44,556 nt of DNA from Cudoniella acicularis (lineage: Eukaryota > Ascomycota > Leotiomycetes > Helotiales > Helotiaceae). The position numbers were made by a program, and so were the translations under genes. How positions within the stretch are numbered: the stretch's first letter is position 1; every line of letters begins with the position of its first letter. Of the stretch, positions 1-16,686 are shown one piece after another. The DNA lies in the NCBI GenBank assembly GCA_013054445.1, contig JAAMPI010000296.1, forward strand, positions 1-44,556, written 5' to 3'. The notes beneath the pieces were generated by a model. It was not told the origin of the DNA, searched no databases, and was given only the letters and a program-made list of their open reading frames with translations.

Positions 1-399
1 AACCCAGCATCCCGCCTCGACTCTCGAGCCAGCACCGGCCAGCCAGATGCTCTCCGAGCACACAGGCCCTCCCCAGGCCCAATAAGCTACATATATCGAC
101 AGACGCCTCCCCGGCCGCCATCCAGGTGATCGACGCTCCACATTCTTTACCCAGGTCAGACCTCGACGCCGACCAACTAACTGCTAGAGAAACATCGCGG
201 ACTCACGTCGTCACACGTCTTCTACGTTGTAAAAAGATCCAGAGAGACGAGACAAGACAGAATTGGCCGAAGAAGCCGTCGCCGCCTTGAATCAACGCTC
301 ACCCGGGAACCTCTCCTCGACGCGACTGTCCTCCTCGAAACTCGCTTGCCTTGACGTCGCCGCAAACAGTCATCGTGGACTTCACAATCATCTTCTACA
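1..399 (+). other. Upstream/leader region of the FlbC-like gene
   Basis: C-rich and pyrimidine-rich sequence without a convincing coding frame runs up to the ATG at 400. It most likely holds the promoter end and 5' untranslated leader of the zinc-finger gene. Several overlapping short frames exist on both strands, but none resembles a known protein. Confidence 0.5.
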
Positions 400-1810
400 A
401 TGGAGACCCAGAGCTTCACAGCTCGACGTCCCGCGGCCACCAACCTTCCTCAATTCCAGCTCCCGCCACCGGATCACTTGTCCGGAATGCACAACAAGTA
501 CCCAGCAGCATACGCGCCAACGACCTCACAACCCGCTCCTCCTGTGAGCAGTGTCCTAACTCCTCCTGCGACCCTTCCAAATGACAACAGCCCTTTGTCG
601 AGTCTAAATAGTGGAAGTTCCGGGAGCTCAGCTGCAGGCGTGCCTCCATATCAACCGATGGGCTACTGGCCCACGCCGCAAAACCCCTCGTATACCTATA
701 GTTCAGCACCTCCCATGTCTGCGCCGTATGCGCAAGCACCGCAGAACTATATGAACGGGCGCCCATTATACTCGCCATCAATGAATTTTCAAAATCGGAG
801 CACTAACTCCCCAACGACCGGAGAAGGACTTCCTCCTCCACCTTACGATATCAGTCTTCCCCCATTCCCAACCTCGATGGGGTCTTCCGGTGGTCAACAA
901 CAAAACCTCCCAACTCTAGCCCCCCAGCAGCAAGCGCAACAACATCAGCAACAGCAGCAGCAGCAGGCCCCCCAACAACAGCAAGGACCTCCTCCACCCC
1001 CCCAGCCAAATGACTAACAACACGCTCATTAATTCCCAACAACCTTCCTCTCAGGCGCCTCAGCAGAGCCCACTTCATGCTCCTGAAAATTATGGTGGAC
1101 GCCCCCCTCCCACTCCGACATATTACACACCTTCTTCGACCCCGCAGCAGCCTTCGTTTCCCGCGTATACCCAACAATCACCAACACAACAATCTCCTAA
1201 TACATCTGCTCCCCCTAATAACCGGATTTCACCAGTTTCCGCGCCCCAAACCTACCACTCACGGCCATATGGCGGGTATAGCTTGCCTGCAATGGCTGGT
1301 CCAATAATGTCGAATGTACATAATCCGGGGGCTCAGATGGCGCTTGTTGGAGGCATGAACATGCAATACCCACAACACCAAATGGGTGGACCAATGTATG
1401 CGCACCATCCTGGACAACAACAGCAGCAAAATGATCGCCCTTTTAAATGCGACCAGTGCCCACAATCCTTCAACCGCAATCACGATCTGAAGCGCCATAA
1501 ACGAATCCATTTGGCAGTGAAGCCTTTCCCATGTGGACATTGTGAAAAGAGCTTTTCACGAAAGGATGCTTTGAAGGTTCGTTCCTCGTCCGATTCTGAT
1601 ATGCAGCGATTGGAGGCAGCTTCCCAATTCGTAGAGTGAAGATACTAACTGTACGAACAGAGGCACATTCTCGTGAAAGGCTGCGGGAAAGGTCCAGGCA
1701 ATGGTACATCGAACGCGAATGGTGGAAGCCAGTCGCCAGTGGACAAGTCCGAAGTAATGAGTGACTCGACGGACGGTCACAGCCCGGAGATAACGAAGAA
1801 AGAGATCTGA
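400..1810 (+). CDS. flbC: C2H2 zinc-finger transcription factor, FlbC-like; frame broken at a C7 run
   Basis: Two exons, 400..1576 and 1661..1810; the intron ends in a TACTAAC branch site and CAG. The N-terminal ~340 residues are low-complexity (Pro, Gln, Ser, Tyr), with a polyglutamine stretch near residues 180-195. The C-terminus holds two tandem fingers at about residues 345-400. Finger 1 is C-x2-C-x12-H-x3-H (motif CDQCPQSFNRNHDLKRH). Finger 2 is C-x2-C-x12-H-x5-C and is split by the intron. This C-terminal pair resembles A. nidulans FlbC, a nuclear activator of conidiation genes; assignment is from family memory and other C2H2 regulators remain possible. The frame from the ATG ends at a TGA... 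TAA region near 1015, while the finger frame is shifted by one; dropping one C from the run at 997-1003 joins them into about 441 residues. Confidence 0.8.
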
Positions 1811-4219
1811 TGATAGCTTGGGAATGTTCGAAAACGCACGTTATAGTACACGAAGTTGATGTGCGAGGGGTTTGTTGCATGGTCGGAGTCGGTCCAGGCG
1901 GCGTACATTACGGGCTGTAAAATTCGCCTCGACAGAATTGGTTGGCTCCAGATACCAGGCGTTGGTGTGTCCTTATTTTCGTATACGTGCCCGAGGACGA
2001 GATGAGCGAAACGAACGGGTTGAAATGAGTAAAACAGTTCGGTTGGGGTTTCGGAGTTGGAGCAGGTGTTCGACGGATCATTTGGGACGACGGAAAAAAG
2101 TCGTCAAGGATTTATTGTGTCATCTCTTTTTGGGCAGCGTGTATTCGTTTGATGGATGGAAGGAAATACCTCTCCGCGGCGACATGTGTTTTGTCTTCGT
2201 TTTTTGCCACTGGCTGCTGAGTTATTGCTTCTGCACTTGCCATACTTTTCTGCTGATGAGATATACGATGGTCTGGTCCGGAGAAATGACAGACCAATCT
2301 GTTTTTGTACTTGTATTACCATCTCGACATGATTGAGAAGCGCAGGAAGATTTAGAGGGGAGAGCAGGTCGCTGCGACAAATAAAGGAATTGAGTGCAAA
2401 CTTCACCTCTTAACTGGGCAAGGAGAGGGATTTAAGTGAATGTGAGAAACGGGACTGAAGTGACAAGCAAACAAAATGCACGGAACGTTGCAGTGATTTT
2501 GTCGTGGACTCGGGATAAAGTTGTGACCATGCCATGCTTGACGCCGTCCAGCATCACTCCAGTCTTTCCCCACATGTGATCCCGGTTCCAGGTTCCAAAA
2601 CGGCGTCAAACGAGGATCTGAAGATCTTGAATATCTCGGGGTCTGCACAGGCCGCTTGGCTACAGTATATGCACGGGGCCGACGTTGCGCGTGTGTTTGC
2701 CGCCGGCGCAAAACACCACAGGTCCACGCCGTACCTGTATATTATTTTATTCGCATCTCGGCACCCAGCAGACAGCGAAAAGCCACCATGTAAAAGCGCC
2801 CGAAGCCAGACTGGCAACGACAGCGGCAGCCTCCCGTGCTTCGCGCGCAGATCTCCCGCCCCGAGCGCCGGAGCCAGAGCCCGAAGCCTCACGAAACAAA
2901 AAATAACACACATCATGCCATCTCAGCCACAGCCACAAACGCACCCACACCCTCGCACCCTCGTGCAGATATGCCAGATGGCAGACGGATCCTAGAGGGC
3001 CACACGCGCTGACATGTTCTAGGCCTCATGGCATTCCCGGAAACTCGGTCGTCGTCGTGCGATGTTGCTGTTGCTTCGGTGCGGTGTCGTGTCGTGTCGT
3101 GTGATGCGGCCCACGGCGGGGGATGCTGTGCAAGGGGCTGCGGCTGGGCTACCTCGTGGCTTCAAGGTAGGGTCGCTGTTGCATGCATCACTGGACTGGA
3201 CACCTTCATGTTGTGTTATGGAAATAAATCCCGGGTCTCTGGCTCTTGTCACTTCGGCTCTGCGTTTTCGGGTTCCAGCGGCAGTGCTTGGCTTCCGGTA
3301 TCTAGGTAGATACTCGCCGTGAGCTGGTGCGAGGGTTGTGCTGCATGTAACTGGTTTGGAACTCTGGAAGTTGGGTAGGGTGTGAATTGCACTCGGCTGT
3401 TGGAATTCTCTTGGCAGCATACTCGTCCTGGTGCTTGGCTTGACTCTTGCTTCCAGAAGTGTCAGACTCTTAGCAAACAAACTTGCTCTGATGAAATTAT
3501 GCATGAAGCTATTCATTGAGACTGCCTAGGTAGGTTGAACCGGGACCCCGGATCACAGCAGAAACCGAATCGAGTATAAGATCTGCCTACGATTTTTGAC
3601 CGTATACCTTTCTAAAGTTCCTAATTAAAGATAGAGCTACGAAATCACGGTCACTTTATGCTGTACATTCACGTAAAGTAAATCGATGCTATCTCTCAAA
3701 GTCCTACCACACAGACCATGATAAATAGGGCTCTCGCGAGGTAGACTTTCATCTAGCAAAGTTTTATACCGGAGCCAACCACTGAAGCCTTTTTATGAAG
3801 AAAAATTTGCAAAGTCGTCTTGTCTTTTCAGTTGTTCTAAAGGCGAAATACTATACAGACGAAGAGAATCCTCCCATGATGCTTTTGCCCCCCCTCGCCC
3901 TTTTGCCTCTCTCCAAAAGACTTATCCTACTCTACAGCCTATTATAACAACAATGTTATTTTGCTCTTAAGACGAAAAACCAAATGCAGGGCTTCGATTC
4001 GATCTATGCAGAATCGCTGTAGAACAAGACAAAAGCAATCCAAACCTGGTACCGCCATGACCACTTCCAGTACACACAAAGCGCTGAACAGCAGTTTCCT
4101 ACGCCCTTATTCCAGTCTCAAAACCCTTTCCAGGAGATCCGTTGAGGACTTTAGCTCCTTGAGCTTGGAGACTGACGCTTTGAAGATGTGCGGCTAGGAA
4201 TGGGCCTATAGAAAATTTC
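1811..4219. other. 2.4-kb intergenic region between convergent genes
   Basis: The region holds the 3' flanks of the FlbC-like gene (+) and the kinase (-). Frames of 60-165 codons occur on both strands, but their translations are arginine/serine/histidine-rich with no recognisable domain, no supported splice pattern and no start context, so I call none. The part from about 3540 to 3960 is more AT-rich than the rest. No tRNA-like T-arm with a matching cloverleaf was found. Confidence 0.5.
3084..3103 (+). repeat. Short GTGTC/GTCGT microsatellite
   Basis: Four imperfect copies of a five-base unit (GTGTC) lie in non-coding sequence. It is a minor simple repeat with no visible function. Confidence 0.75.
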
Positions 4220-7200
4220 CTACAATGCGTTCAGGGTCTTGATCATCATTCTCTTCTTCTTTTCGTCTACCAGGAGCATTCCGCGACACTTTAGCACACT
4301 CTCTAGAGTTTCCACGACTTTTTGAAAACTGCTCGCTGCACCTCTTTCCTGAGTGAACCGAGCGATGCTAAGATACGATCTCTTCCCGTGCTCAATAACA
4401 GTCATGACCTCTCCAGCAAAAGCAACTTCTTTCATCTCGAGGACTAATCAAGTTAGCTTGAACACATCCACAGGCGACAAATGGACTTACAATTTTCCGC
4501 CCCTACTCTTCCAAAGACGATGTTCCTCTGTTTATCAACCTGAACCTCTTTAATACCGTATCGTTTCCACTCCTTGAGTATAGTCGTAATTTCTTGTCGA
4601 GCTCTACGCTTAGAAACCGAGAAGCAGATGTATCTTGCCGCAGGTTTAACATGGAAGAGCTTAGCAAGCCAATTCTGTCGAGGTTCAATTTGTCTTGCCC
4701 GAGGATCCTCATGGGTGCTATGCCTTCCAATATGCGAAGGGCGTGGTGCTTCGATAACTGAATCCTGCACACTTGTAGCGTCGTCAAATATGTCATATGC
4801 TGGAAAATCCATTAGGTCAACGTTTTTAACTAATATTTTTGTAAATGAATAAAAACTCACGGGTGATGGTCATGTCTGGTTTCGAATTCCGCTTCTTGAA
4901 CAACTTCCGGAGACTGAAACCTTTGCTGTTCTTGGGAATTGAAGGATTATGGTCAATGGGTGGTGGCACTGCATCGTTACTCGAGGACTGAGACGGCAAG
5001 CTTTGATTTCCTAATGTTGACGCTCTAAATTCATCTTCGCTACCCCTTGAATTGCGTCGGAACCAACTAGCTTTCTTTCGGATGGTTGTGCCACTATTTC
5101 TATCGTTTGCATAATGATTATCATACTCATTACTATAACTTTCGTCAATCCGCGCAAGATCTGGTGAGACATCTTGTTTGAGTCCCGCATTATATTCTTG
5201 TCGGAGCTCCATTCCGGATTTGATACGCCTGCTGGGGCGTATATCGGTCTCGACATCCAGGCCTCCACTCATCAAAGGCATTGGCCCTCCTCGTGAACTC
5301 TTCTTGCGGATAGTGAGAGGAGCCGGCGGTTTGACTGGACTCCCTGGCGATGATGGATCTACTACACGGATGGTGCTTTTCACCTGGGATTTTGCATTTG
5401 TGAATCGGTCTTCTTGATAGGCTTTCATTAACCTGGGCTCCGGTGCAGATGCAATCCGACTAGACTTTCCTTCCCCATGGCGATGTCGTTCTCCCACATT
5501 CTGAGAATCAGATGCTCTTCGAGGAGAACTATCCTCGCCACGAGTTTCATGTATTGATGGCAACGGCCGACCTGATGAAATATATCTCGTCTCTGCAGGC
5601 AAAGAGGTTACGCGGCGATCTGGACAGCTTTGAGTTGGGGACGAGGGCTGAATCAAACGATCGATATGCGATACCACGCGGTCTATATAACCTGGTGAAT
5701 CCTCTCCGCCAGACGATTTCCTAAGTTCAGCCTGTTTCCTAGCCTCTAGTAGCTCGATCTTGACCGAATTCGACCGCGCAGGTGGAGGTGGTAGAGGTCG
5801 ATTTTCGAGGATGGATTTTTTGGGTTTTCGGCTCGTTCCTGCGGTTGATGGTGAAGCAAGCTTCTTACTGCTCTCTCCCAAACTCGTTGGTCTGCCTCCT
5901 GGCATCACCTGGTTTTCTGCGGTTTTGTTTGTCGATATGACAGATGTTCGATTAAAGGCCTCATCACAATCTTTGGCCAAGCTGCTGCTTAATTGACGAA
6001 CGTCTTCTGTCCACAAGAGACTTGTACGGCCAGGTTTTGAGACTGCAGCGAGAACAGGTTGAGATGTTGCAGCTTGGTCCTTTCTTGACCGAATGTAGCG
6101 TGTCGAAGATGATGCCCCAGTAACTTGGCGCGGAACCTTTGCCCGACCGTTGCCCTCTTCTGTGTCCTTGCTGTATTGCTTCTTGGATCCACTAAGCTGA
6201 GCATTAGGAGAAGCTTTATTTTGGCTGCTGATAGATTGTTTCCGAATATGCGAAAAGCTTACTCCACGTCTGTTTCCTATTGCTGGTCGTACCACACTAT
6301 TTCGGCTTCTTGTAGAACTGGCGAGGGAGCTGCGAGAGGCATAAACTTTTGGAGGGGCAAGCTTTGGATACCTGCTTCGTTCTGAACCTGCGACAGAAAC
6401 ACGAGAAGGTAGTCGTATAGTTGGAGATAATTTGCCTATTGAATTAGCCTGTTCTCTATTTCGATGAATAGTTACTTTAGCACGTTCAGTCGATCGGACT
6501 GCGTTCAAATGCTGAGGCCGCGAGGCTTTGAATGGGTCATAGCTCTGTTCTGTTTCTGCAACATTGCTGATGACTGTAAATCTAGAGACTTGGCGCCCGT
6601 GGCCCTTTGATTTTGCTTGGGAGAAGTTACAAGTTGAATAGGTTTTGGTAAGAGCGAGTGGTCGAACGTGGTGATAATCACTGGAAGAGTAACCTAGATC
6701 TGGTGCATAATTCTCCAGTTGCGTATCCCGGTATTTCACGAGTAGACTGTAAAACAGCTTTTGGTCGTTTGGCCTGTGAATTGTCAGTTGAAAACGGCCA
6801 GGGAGGAATATAACTGATGCGCCACGAAAATCCTTTCGGAGCCAGCGCTAGACAAATAAGGAGACTTACTCTTCGCTCAAAAGCAAATCCATGAGTTGTT
6901 GCTCTGTAAGCAGGTGCCACATAGACCTCAGGTTTCGGAGAAGCTCTTTGCTTATGTCGCTCCTGCGAAGAACTAGGCGGCCACGGTCGTTGATGTTAGG
7001 TGACTGTGGATAAGACCCACCGCCTAAAGAGTCCAAGTAGTCGTATTTCCTTACCAGGGGGTGTCTCCAAATTTGGCTAAGATTGATCCTGTCTCTGGGA
7101 TTGACCTGTAAGATCCTCCAAATGAGATTGGCTGCATCCTCACTGAATTCAGGTGCCATTTCGTACGCCCCTTTCCGAATTTTTGCTAGGAGTGGTGGGA

Positions 7201-8316
7201 GCCAATCTTTGCCCGATCCTTCAACATCAAATGGCAATCTTCCAGCAAGGGTGGCGTAGAGTATAACCCCCATACTCCAAATATCAACCTTATTCCCACG
7301 GTAGTTCGCTCCGCGGATCAACTCTGGTGCTGCATAGTGGGGACTCCCACAAGAGGTTCTGAGCTTGTGATCTGGGCTCTGATGCAAAGCAGCCATACCA
7401 AAATCAGCTATCTTAATCTCGCCCGCTTTTGTCAATAATATGTTTTCGGGTTTCAGATCTCGATGGCAGATGTTGAAAGAGTGGCAATAGCCAACAGCGC
7501 TTAGAATTTGCCGAAAGTACCTCATAGCTTCTTCCTCTTGTAATCTCCCCTTTGCCGTGATGTGCTCGAAGAGTTCTCCATTGTCAACATACTCTAGTAC
7601 AAGGTATCTGGCTTTTGTCAGTGCCTGTGGGTGGTAGTAGGCGTTGATACTTACATCTCGGTACGATTTTCCCAAATATCATAAAGTTTCATGATGTTGG
7701 GATGCTGTATGAGCTTCATGATTGCCACTTCTCTCTCGATACCAACAGGCATTCTCCTCGTATCTTCCTCGGAATCAGGCGCATTCAGGTCCGCTTGATC
7801 TAGATCAAACAGACTTCCGGCCTGCGACATTTGAGCGTTCTTCTTCTGGACAATCTTTATGGCAGCCTGCTGACCGGTGTATGCGTGTTTGGCTAGTCGA
7901 ACTCTAGCAGTTGCACCTTTGCCCAAGGTTTTACCCAACTTCCATGGTCCGATGTAAGTTTTGATTCTCTTTCCGTCGGAGACATTCGTCGATACTGTCG
8001 AAATTTGAGAATTCCGGTTCGAATCTGTAGCGGGGTATTCCTTAGATATGGCCGACAACAGTGGATTTGCAGCGTTCGAACCGGGGGATGCCGCTCCTTG
8101 GAATTCTCGCAGAGGGTAGTAATCACCCCGAGGAAGCGGTGACCCAGATGTCGGCTTGTACACCTGCAGAAGCCCATCAACTTTGAGACCCTCATGGTGA
8201 GTTTTGGGAGGATCCTTTGAAAGAGTCTGAGGCTGTTGAGTGTTGTTGACTCTTCGCGTCGCTTCACCGAGAGGAGGACGACGCGTTGGTGGTCGAGCTG
8301 GAAGTTGATTGCTCAT
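4220..8316 (-). CDS. NIM1/HSL1-GIN4-like serine/threonine protein kinase
   Basis: Five exons read leftward: 8316..7655, 7607..6870, 6773..4861, 4799..4491 and 4443..4220, in phase throughout, giving about 1281 residues. The kinase domain (about residues 121-410) has the glycine loop LGKGATARV (132-139), ATP-binding Lys154, HRD (269-271), DFG (289-291), an activation loop RTSCGSPHYAAPE and an intact APE, so it should be active. A long Ser/Arg-rich disordered middle follows. The last about 140 residues look like the KA1-type lipid-binding tail of Hsl1/Gin4/Kcc4. These kinases act at the septin ring/bud neck and restrain the Wee1/Swe1 kinase at the G2/M transition. Which of the yeast paralogues is the orthologue cannot be told here. 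Donors are GTAAGT or GTGAGT. Confidence 0.92.
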
Positions 8317-9977
8317 GGTGAAAAACTTCGAGTCCTTTGTGATGAAGCTCTATGACAGCATGGCCAAGATTTGAGGTCGACAAGCAGATAATCAGTATGT
8401 GCTTCGTTCGGGTGGGAGCTGGCAGAAGCAGCAATGCCTCTAAATGTCAGCTGGGAGGCCGTGATGCCTGAGCGGACCTCCTTTGCTGAAAAGATTCGAG
8501 TTAAAGATCTATATACTAGTTGGCCGGGTCGCGTGCAAGACGAGCTTGGTACTTTGCGGAGGGATCTTCATACCTGAGTGCTCGATTGCCCGATGGGAGT
8601 GCGGTGCAATGCGAGGAGGCTCGCTGCGTGGTTGGGATTTGGTACTGGGTGTCCAAACCTTAAGCAACTAAGTTCCTTTGGCCGGGAAGGAGCAACAGAA
8701 GTGCAAAATTGCAAAAGTAACCAGGTTGACACAATTTTGGGAGTGGAGATTTGACCTCTATGCTGTGGAATGCAATGTTATGGTGTGTGCACTGTGGATA
8801 TGTTTTGTTGACATCGGTCAATTCCTCACGTGGTTGTCCGGGAGGAGAGGAATGCACCACAACGAAGCGAAGTATGTGTACTAGAGACCCCATCTCGAAG
8901 CAATTCAATAGAAAACGTACAGTTTTAAAGTAATTGCAGTTTGAGAAAGATTGCAGGAACCAGCGAGTTTTTTGGGACACAGACATTCTAGAGACGATGG
9001 TGAATAGGGACTTGTCTCGTTGACTGTTCAGGATGCCGAGATTGGCCACTAAGTTAACGTCAATGAGGCGTTATTGAATTTAGAATGGACGGGTATTTCG
9101 TAATTAGGCAGTGATGCATCTGGTGTATGTAAGCCGGAATTGTTGACATCTTATAGAGGGGCATGTCTGCCACAGTCAAAGGAACTTGCATTTACCAAAT
9201 AGCTGCGAATATATGAGGGTATGAAAGGACTCTTCTCCAAAAGCTTGATAACGTGAGTTTAGTCCCTAATGACTTTACCACGGTGGAATATTCTTCTAGT
9301 ATTATCAAGGATGGATTGCCGTAGCAAGTTTCAGCTGCACTAAGTTAAAGGTACAATGAAAACAAGATCAGGCGGAGTTGAAATGCAAAAGTTTGGGCAT
9401 GAAGGAACCTAGAGTCCATGTAATCATTGCTCCAAACGCCAGGCCTTCTTCCAAAAAAGCCCGCGGATCGACGTGAGTGTAACGCCGTTCAGTCCTTACC
9501 CAATTTTACAATAATTTTACAATATGCCAAAAGATAGTCTTGGAAACCATCTTATAGATAGTTTAGCCGTCCATATGACTTTAAGTCCGACGAGATCCAC
9601 CGATGAGATGAAGTCCGTACAGTAGAACGAATATGATGGCATTATATGACAAATAATGATTTAAGATTCAAGATTCAAGATATTAATGCCGGTTTCCATT
9701 GACGCATTTGGCCTGTTGAGGAAGCCACATCGCTAACACGACCTGGCTATTCTCCTTGGGGTGGTACTGATAAGTCTCCGTTTGGATAGACAAGTTGAAG
9801 ACGAGAGTCATGGATGCCATGGACGAAGTGAGGTTCGTCGTCGTCGAAATTGCTTTGGTAAGATTAGCGAAATAAATGCACGTGATTTTGCGGAACTGGG
9901 GAACGCGTTTCTGTCGCGTCTCCATCGTATTCGAGCAAAGAACAAGACTCTTCCACGACCTCTAGGCGTAAGCAGTC
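8317..9977. promoter_or_regulatory. Divergent intergenic region, kinase / SMC5 promoters
   Basis: The 1.66 kb between the start codons of two divergent genes holds no supported gene. Frames up to about 129 codons (for example on the minus strand around 8660-9049) have no recognisable domain. A 9-bp unit (GATTCAAGA-like) is repeated twice at 9663-9681. Both promoters and leaders presumably lie here. Confidence 0.5.
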
Positions 9978-13581
<3,604 letters not shown>

Positions 13582-14560
13582 TATATGGGAAAGCGCCTAG
13601 GAATTTGGAATGTATATATTTGATAATGCATGTATGATCATGGATTATGTAAGGAATTATGGCGGGTTGCTTTGGCCAATTGGAATTACGAGACAAATTC
13701 AGCACATCAAGCAACGATTCGAGCTCTTGGAAGCCTTATTGGGTTTTGTCACTTATTAATCAAGGCGCACTTGCAGGGTTAGGGCGTGAAAGGCGATTCC
13801 TGGTCCAGAAGTAGAATTGGGGCCACGCGGCATCAGAAGAAAGCACAGCAATTGGAGAAGGCGTGGAATAATCACGTCGAGAAAATGTTAATATCTTCTA
13901 ATTCGTGTCAATTCGTCACTTTCTTGGGATACATGGTGAACAAAGACATGCAATGGAACGTGGAGTTTCTACGCATCTACTATCCGCCAAGGATGAGTAA
14001 ATGAGCTCGAGGACGAATCACGAGTTACTCAGACTCACTCTAACGATGCAGATAACTTCAAGAAATTAAAGAGAGGCCCAAGTCGTAGGCTGTTCTCTTT
14101 TCTTTGCAGTGGGGCTTTCAGAGATAGCTTGAATTTAGTCTTTAATTTTTCAAATGTAAAAGCATTGCGGTATAACATTGTGCGGCAGCGTAAGTCGGCT
14201 GGTCAGTTCCATCACAAATCCGTCTCGTTCCTAGGGAGTCAGGGTGTTGTGTAAGAACCTTCCATTTTGTAGACTTGTCTTCTAGTTTGACAATCCGTAT
14301 TTATTACGAGTATCTCTCCTATTGTGAAGATATCTCAGTGTGCAAAATCTGATCCGTGTGTGAGTTCCTGTCCTAGTATGAATTTCTCTCTGCCTGTGAG
14401 TATTCCTCCTCCTGTTGGTGTTTGCTCGGCTTTGTAGAAACCTCAAATGTTGCGAATGAACATGGCTGTCTCAGCTAGAAGGGGAATGACCATTCTTTCT
14501 TGTGTGGAAGACGAAAAGGCAAGTGGTCTGCTTTTTTGACCCAGATCCTTCTTAGTTTCT
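13582..14560. other. Intergenic region between convergent SMC5 and DUF829 genes
   Basis: 3' flanks of two convergent genes. No coding frame is supported. Between about 14270 and 14430 the sequence is T/C-rich with loosely repeating phrases of the CCTGTCCTAGTATGAA / CCTGTGAGTATTCC type, too degenerate to call a repeat family. Confidence 0.45.
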
Positions 14561-15466
14561 TCAAGGTTCTATTCCCAGAGCCCAAACCTTCTCAACAAAA
14601 GCCCAATATTCTTTCTCGCCTCCTTTCCCCTTAAACAGCTGGACGTGTTGGCCACCTTCTACCAGTTTCTTCACCACCCTGTACCCCTTCTTATCCGCCA
14701 TATTTGCGTGATCTTCCACGTCTCTGAAATCAATCACGATGTCCTCCTTGCTATAGACAAATCCTTTCACGCAGTCTTTGTGCACTAGTTCAACATTGTT
14801 CAGCCCGGCAGTTGGTCCCCAAATTAGTTCCTTCCAAAACCACCGTGGCATCCAGTTTACAGCAACGTACACCACTGAGGTAATTGCAACAACGACGCTC
14901 ATGAACGGAACCCACAGGAGCCAATTCAAATTTCTTCCTGGCACGCTAAGCGCACGAATATCCCTACGGAATTGTGGAATTCCAGGAGCAGAGTCCACCA
15001 CATATGCTTTCACCGGCAGCGATTTGCCTGTAGCGGCACGATATGCGCCTGCAATTCCATAGAGTCATTTTCCGCCACCGTTGCTAAGCGTATGAACGAA
15101 AAGTCGCTCATCGTCTCGAGGTCGAGCCAAAAGGGCTGTGACGACTTCCTTGATATCTGCGCGGCGTTGGGCTTCTGAATGGACGAGAAATTCCTTGGTG
15201 TTGATGGTGACTAGAATGATTCGTGCGTTGGGGTAGAGTCGCATGTGATGTTGAGCATAGTATTCGACATGTCTGGAGACTGCATTCAGCCACGAGCATA
15301 GAAGAATTGTAGTCGGGGCATTCGGGGAAGGGTTGGGTGAGGCTTGAGGTGGTTCATAGAGATAGACAACTTTGGACAGGCGGACGAAATTCGAGAGAGG
15401 TCTAGTTTTGATTCCAGCGGTTGTTTCGCTGTCCAGAAGCTCTGTTGGATAAGTCTTGGACGGCAT
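14561..15466 (-). pseudogene. DUF829/TMEM53-like (PaxU-like) alpha/beta protein with one in-frame TGA
   Basis: One continuous frame of 301 codons, interrupted once by TGA at 15065-15067 (codon 134). Before the stop lie the family features: a hydrophobic beta strand with TTILLCSWLNA, then YAQHHMRLYP, and the nucleophile elbow LSNGGG. Directly after it comes GAYR...LPVKAYVVDSAPG, the usual next segment, so the frame has not shifted. A transmembrane helix is predicted at about residues 180-205. The family (Pfam DUF829) includes the nuclear-membrane protein TMEM53 and fungal PaxU-type proteins; its biochemical role is poorly defined. The stop fits a single CGA-to-TGA transition. It may be a recent pseudogene, a sequencing error, or use readthrough; splicing it out would require a 30-bp intron, which is unlikely. 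Confidence 0.75.
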
Positions 15467-16686
15467 GACGGTTGGCGCTTCCTCGTTTCAAAAAGAATAG
15501 ATAACAGGAAACTCAAACTTATCCCCAGATGATTTGGCTGAAGAGTGCATTAATTGAAAGATTGACAGCAGGGAACTTGAATAATAGTGGCTGCAAAGGG
15601 AAAGTACACCAGCAGGTTTATATATATCGTCATGTACGACACAGCCCCACTGACGTGCCGAATTATGTAGGATCCATCATGCATGATAGAGGCACAGTCT
15701 TATCCTCAAAATGTTGAGGCCGAGCCGTGGCTTTTGAAACTCCGTATCAGTTCTGGATCCGCCTTTCCTCCATCCTTTGAGGATGTGGGGGCCGCGATGA
15801 TAGGACGGACTGTGTAAAGACATACTTTCAAAGGAGGCATTCGCATATATTTCATCTCCGAGGTCCGTCAGCTAGAAAGTTTCCGATAAAAAATACTCCG
15901 AGGACGATTACTGATCTGGGTAGAGGTTCTCAACAAAAAGTTGTAGGCTGCAGTTTTGCAAGATGGCATATGACACCTCGGCACATCTGGTTGAAGAAGC
16001 TCGGACCGGCCCGTAGGTTGTGGCCGTTGCCGATGACAAGTCAGGGGCTCAGGGGAAACTACTAAATTGGTAAGCGAACAAGGCTTAAGCGGATCACCCA
16101 AACGCGTATGTAAAATCGTAGCAGAACCTCACCTTCTCACAAATATCAATACATCTACAGCGTCCGATACTCTCGCCACCATACCTCTTTTGGAAAATCC
16201 CTAATGGGGTGGAATCTGGTGTGTTGACATTCTCTGCGACCGAAGTTCAACAATTCCTGAATGCGCGCCCTGGTCCCCAGACCTACTCCCTAGCATGATG
16301 GTGCAAAAGTTTTCTCTCTTGCCCTTCAAAACTTATAACGGGCTAACAACATAGTTGTATACGTTCAGAACCCGCCAGCACAGACCGGGAGTTCAAAAGG
16401 AACCGGTGCTGCTAGCTGATCAGGCAAAGCACTCATGCTGATCGCTCAAGCTCACCCGAAGGTATTGCGGTGTTTATATTTCATTAAGGCCATGCGCCTA
16501 CCATCCCTGGTTCAAGACGCGTCCTATCTAGACCGAAATAAAACTGGAGCCAACAAAAACCGGGTATAAAGAGAGACATAGAAGGGTATCATTGTGTATC
16601 GTCAATCGGCCATCAAATCCATCTACCCCTAAATCCAGACCAAATAACATAGTCACCAAACGCCGACTCCAAAAACAAAAATTCGT
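15467..16686. other. Intergenic region upstream of the DUF829-like gene
   Basis: About 1.2 kb between two minus-strand genes: the promoter of the DUF829-like gene and the 3' flank of the phosphatase-like gene. Only short unsupported frames are seen. No repeat, tRNA or other recognisable element was found. Confidence 0.45.

Noticed and set aside
1872..2336. 154-codon plus-strand frame after the FlbC-like gene
   Set aside because: The translation looks random (Arg, Cys and Phe clusters), has no domain and lies in the expected 3' flank.
3528..3556. tRNA-like T-arm sequence (GGTTCAACC on the minus strand)
   Set aside because: The flanking bases cannot form the T stem and no matching D or anticodon arm is present.
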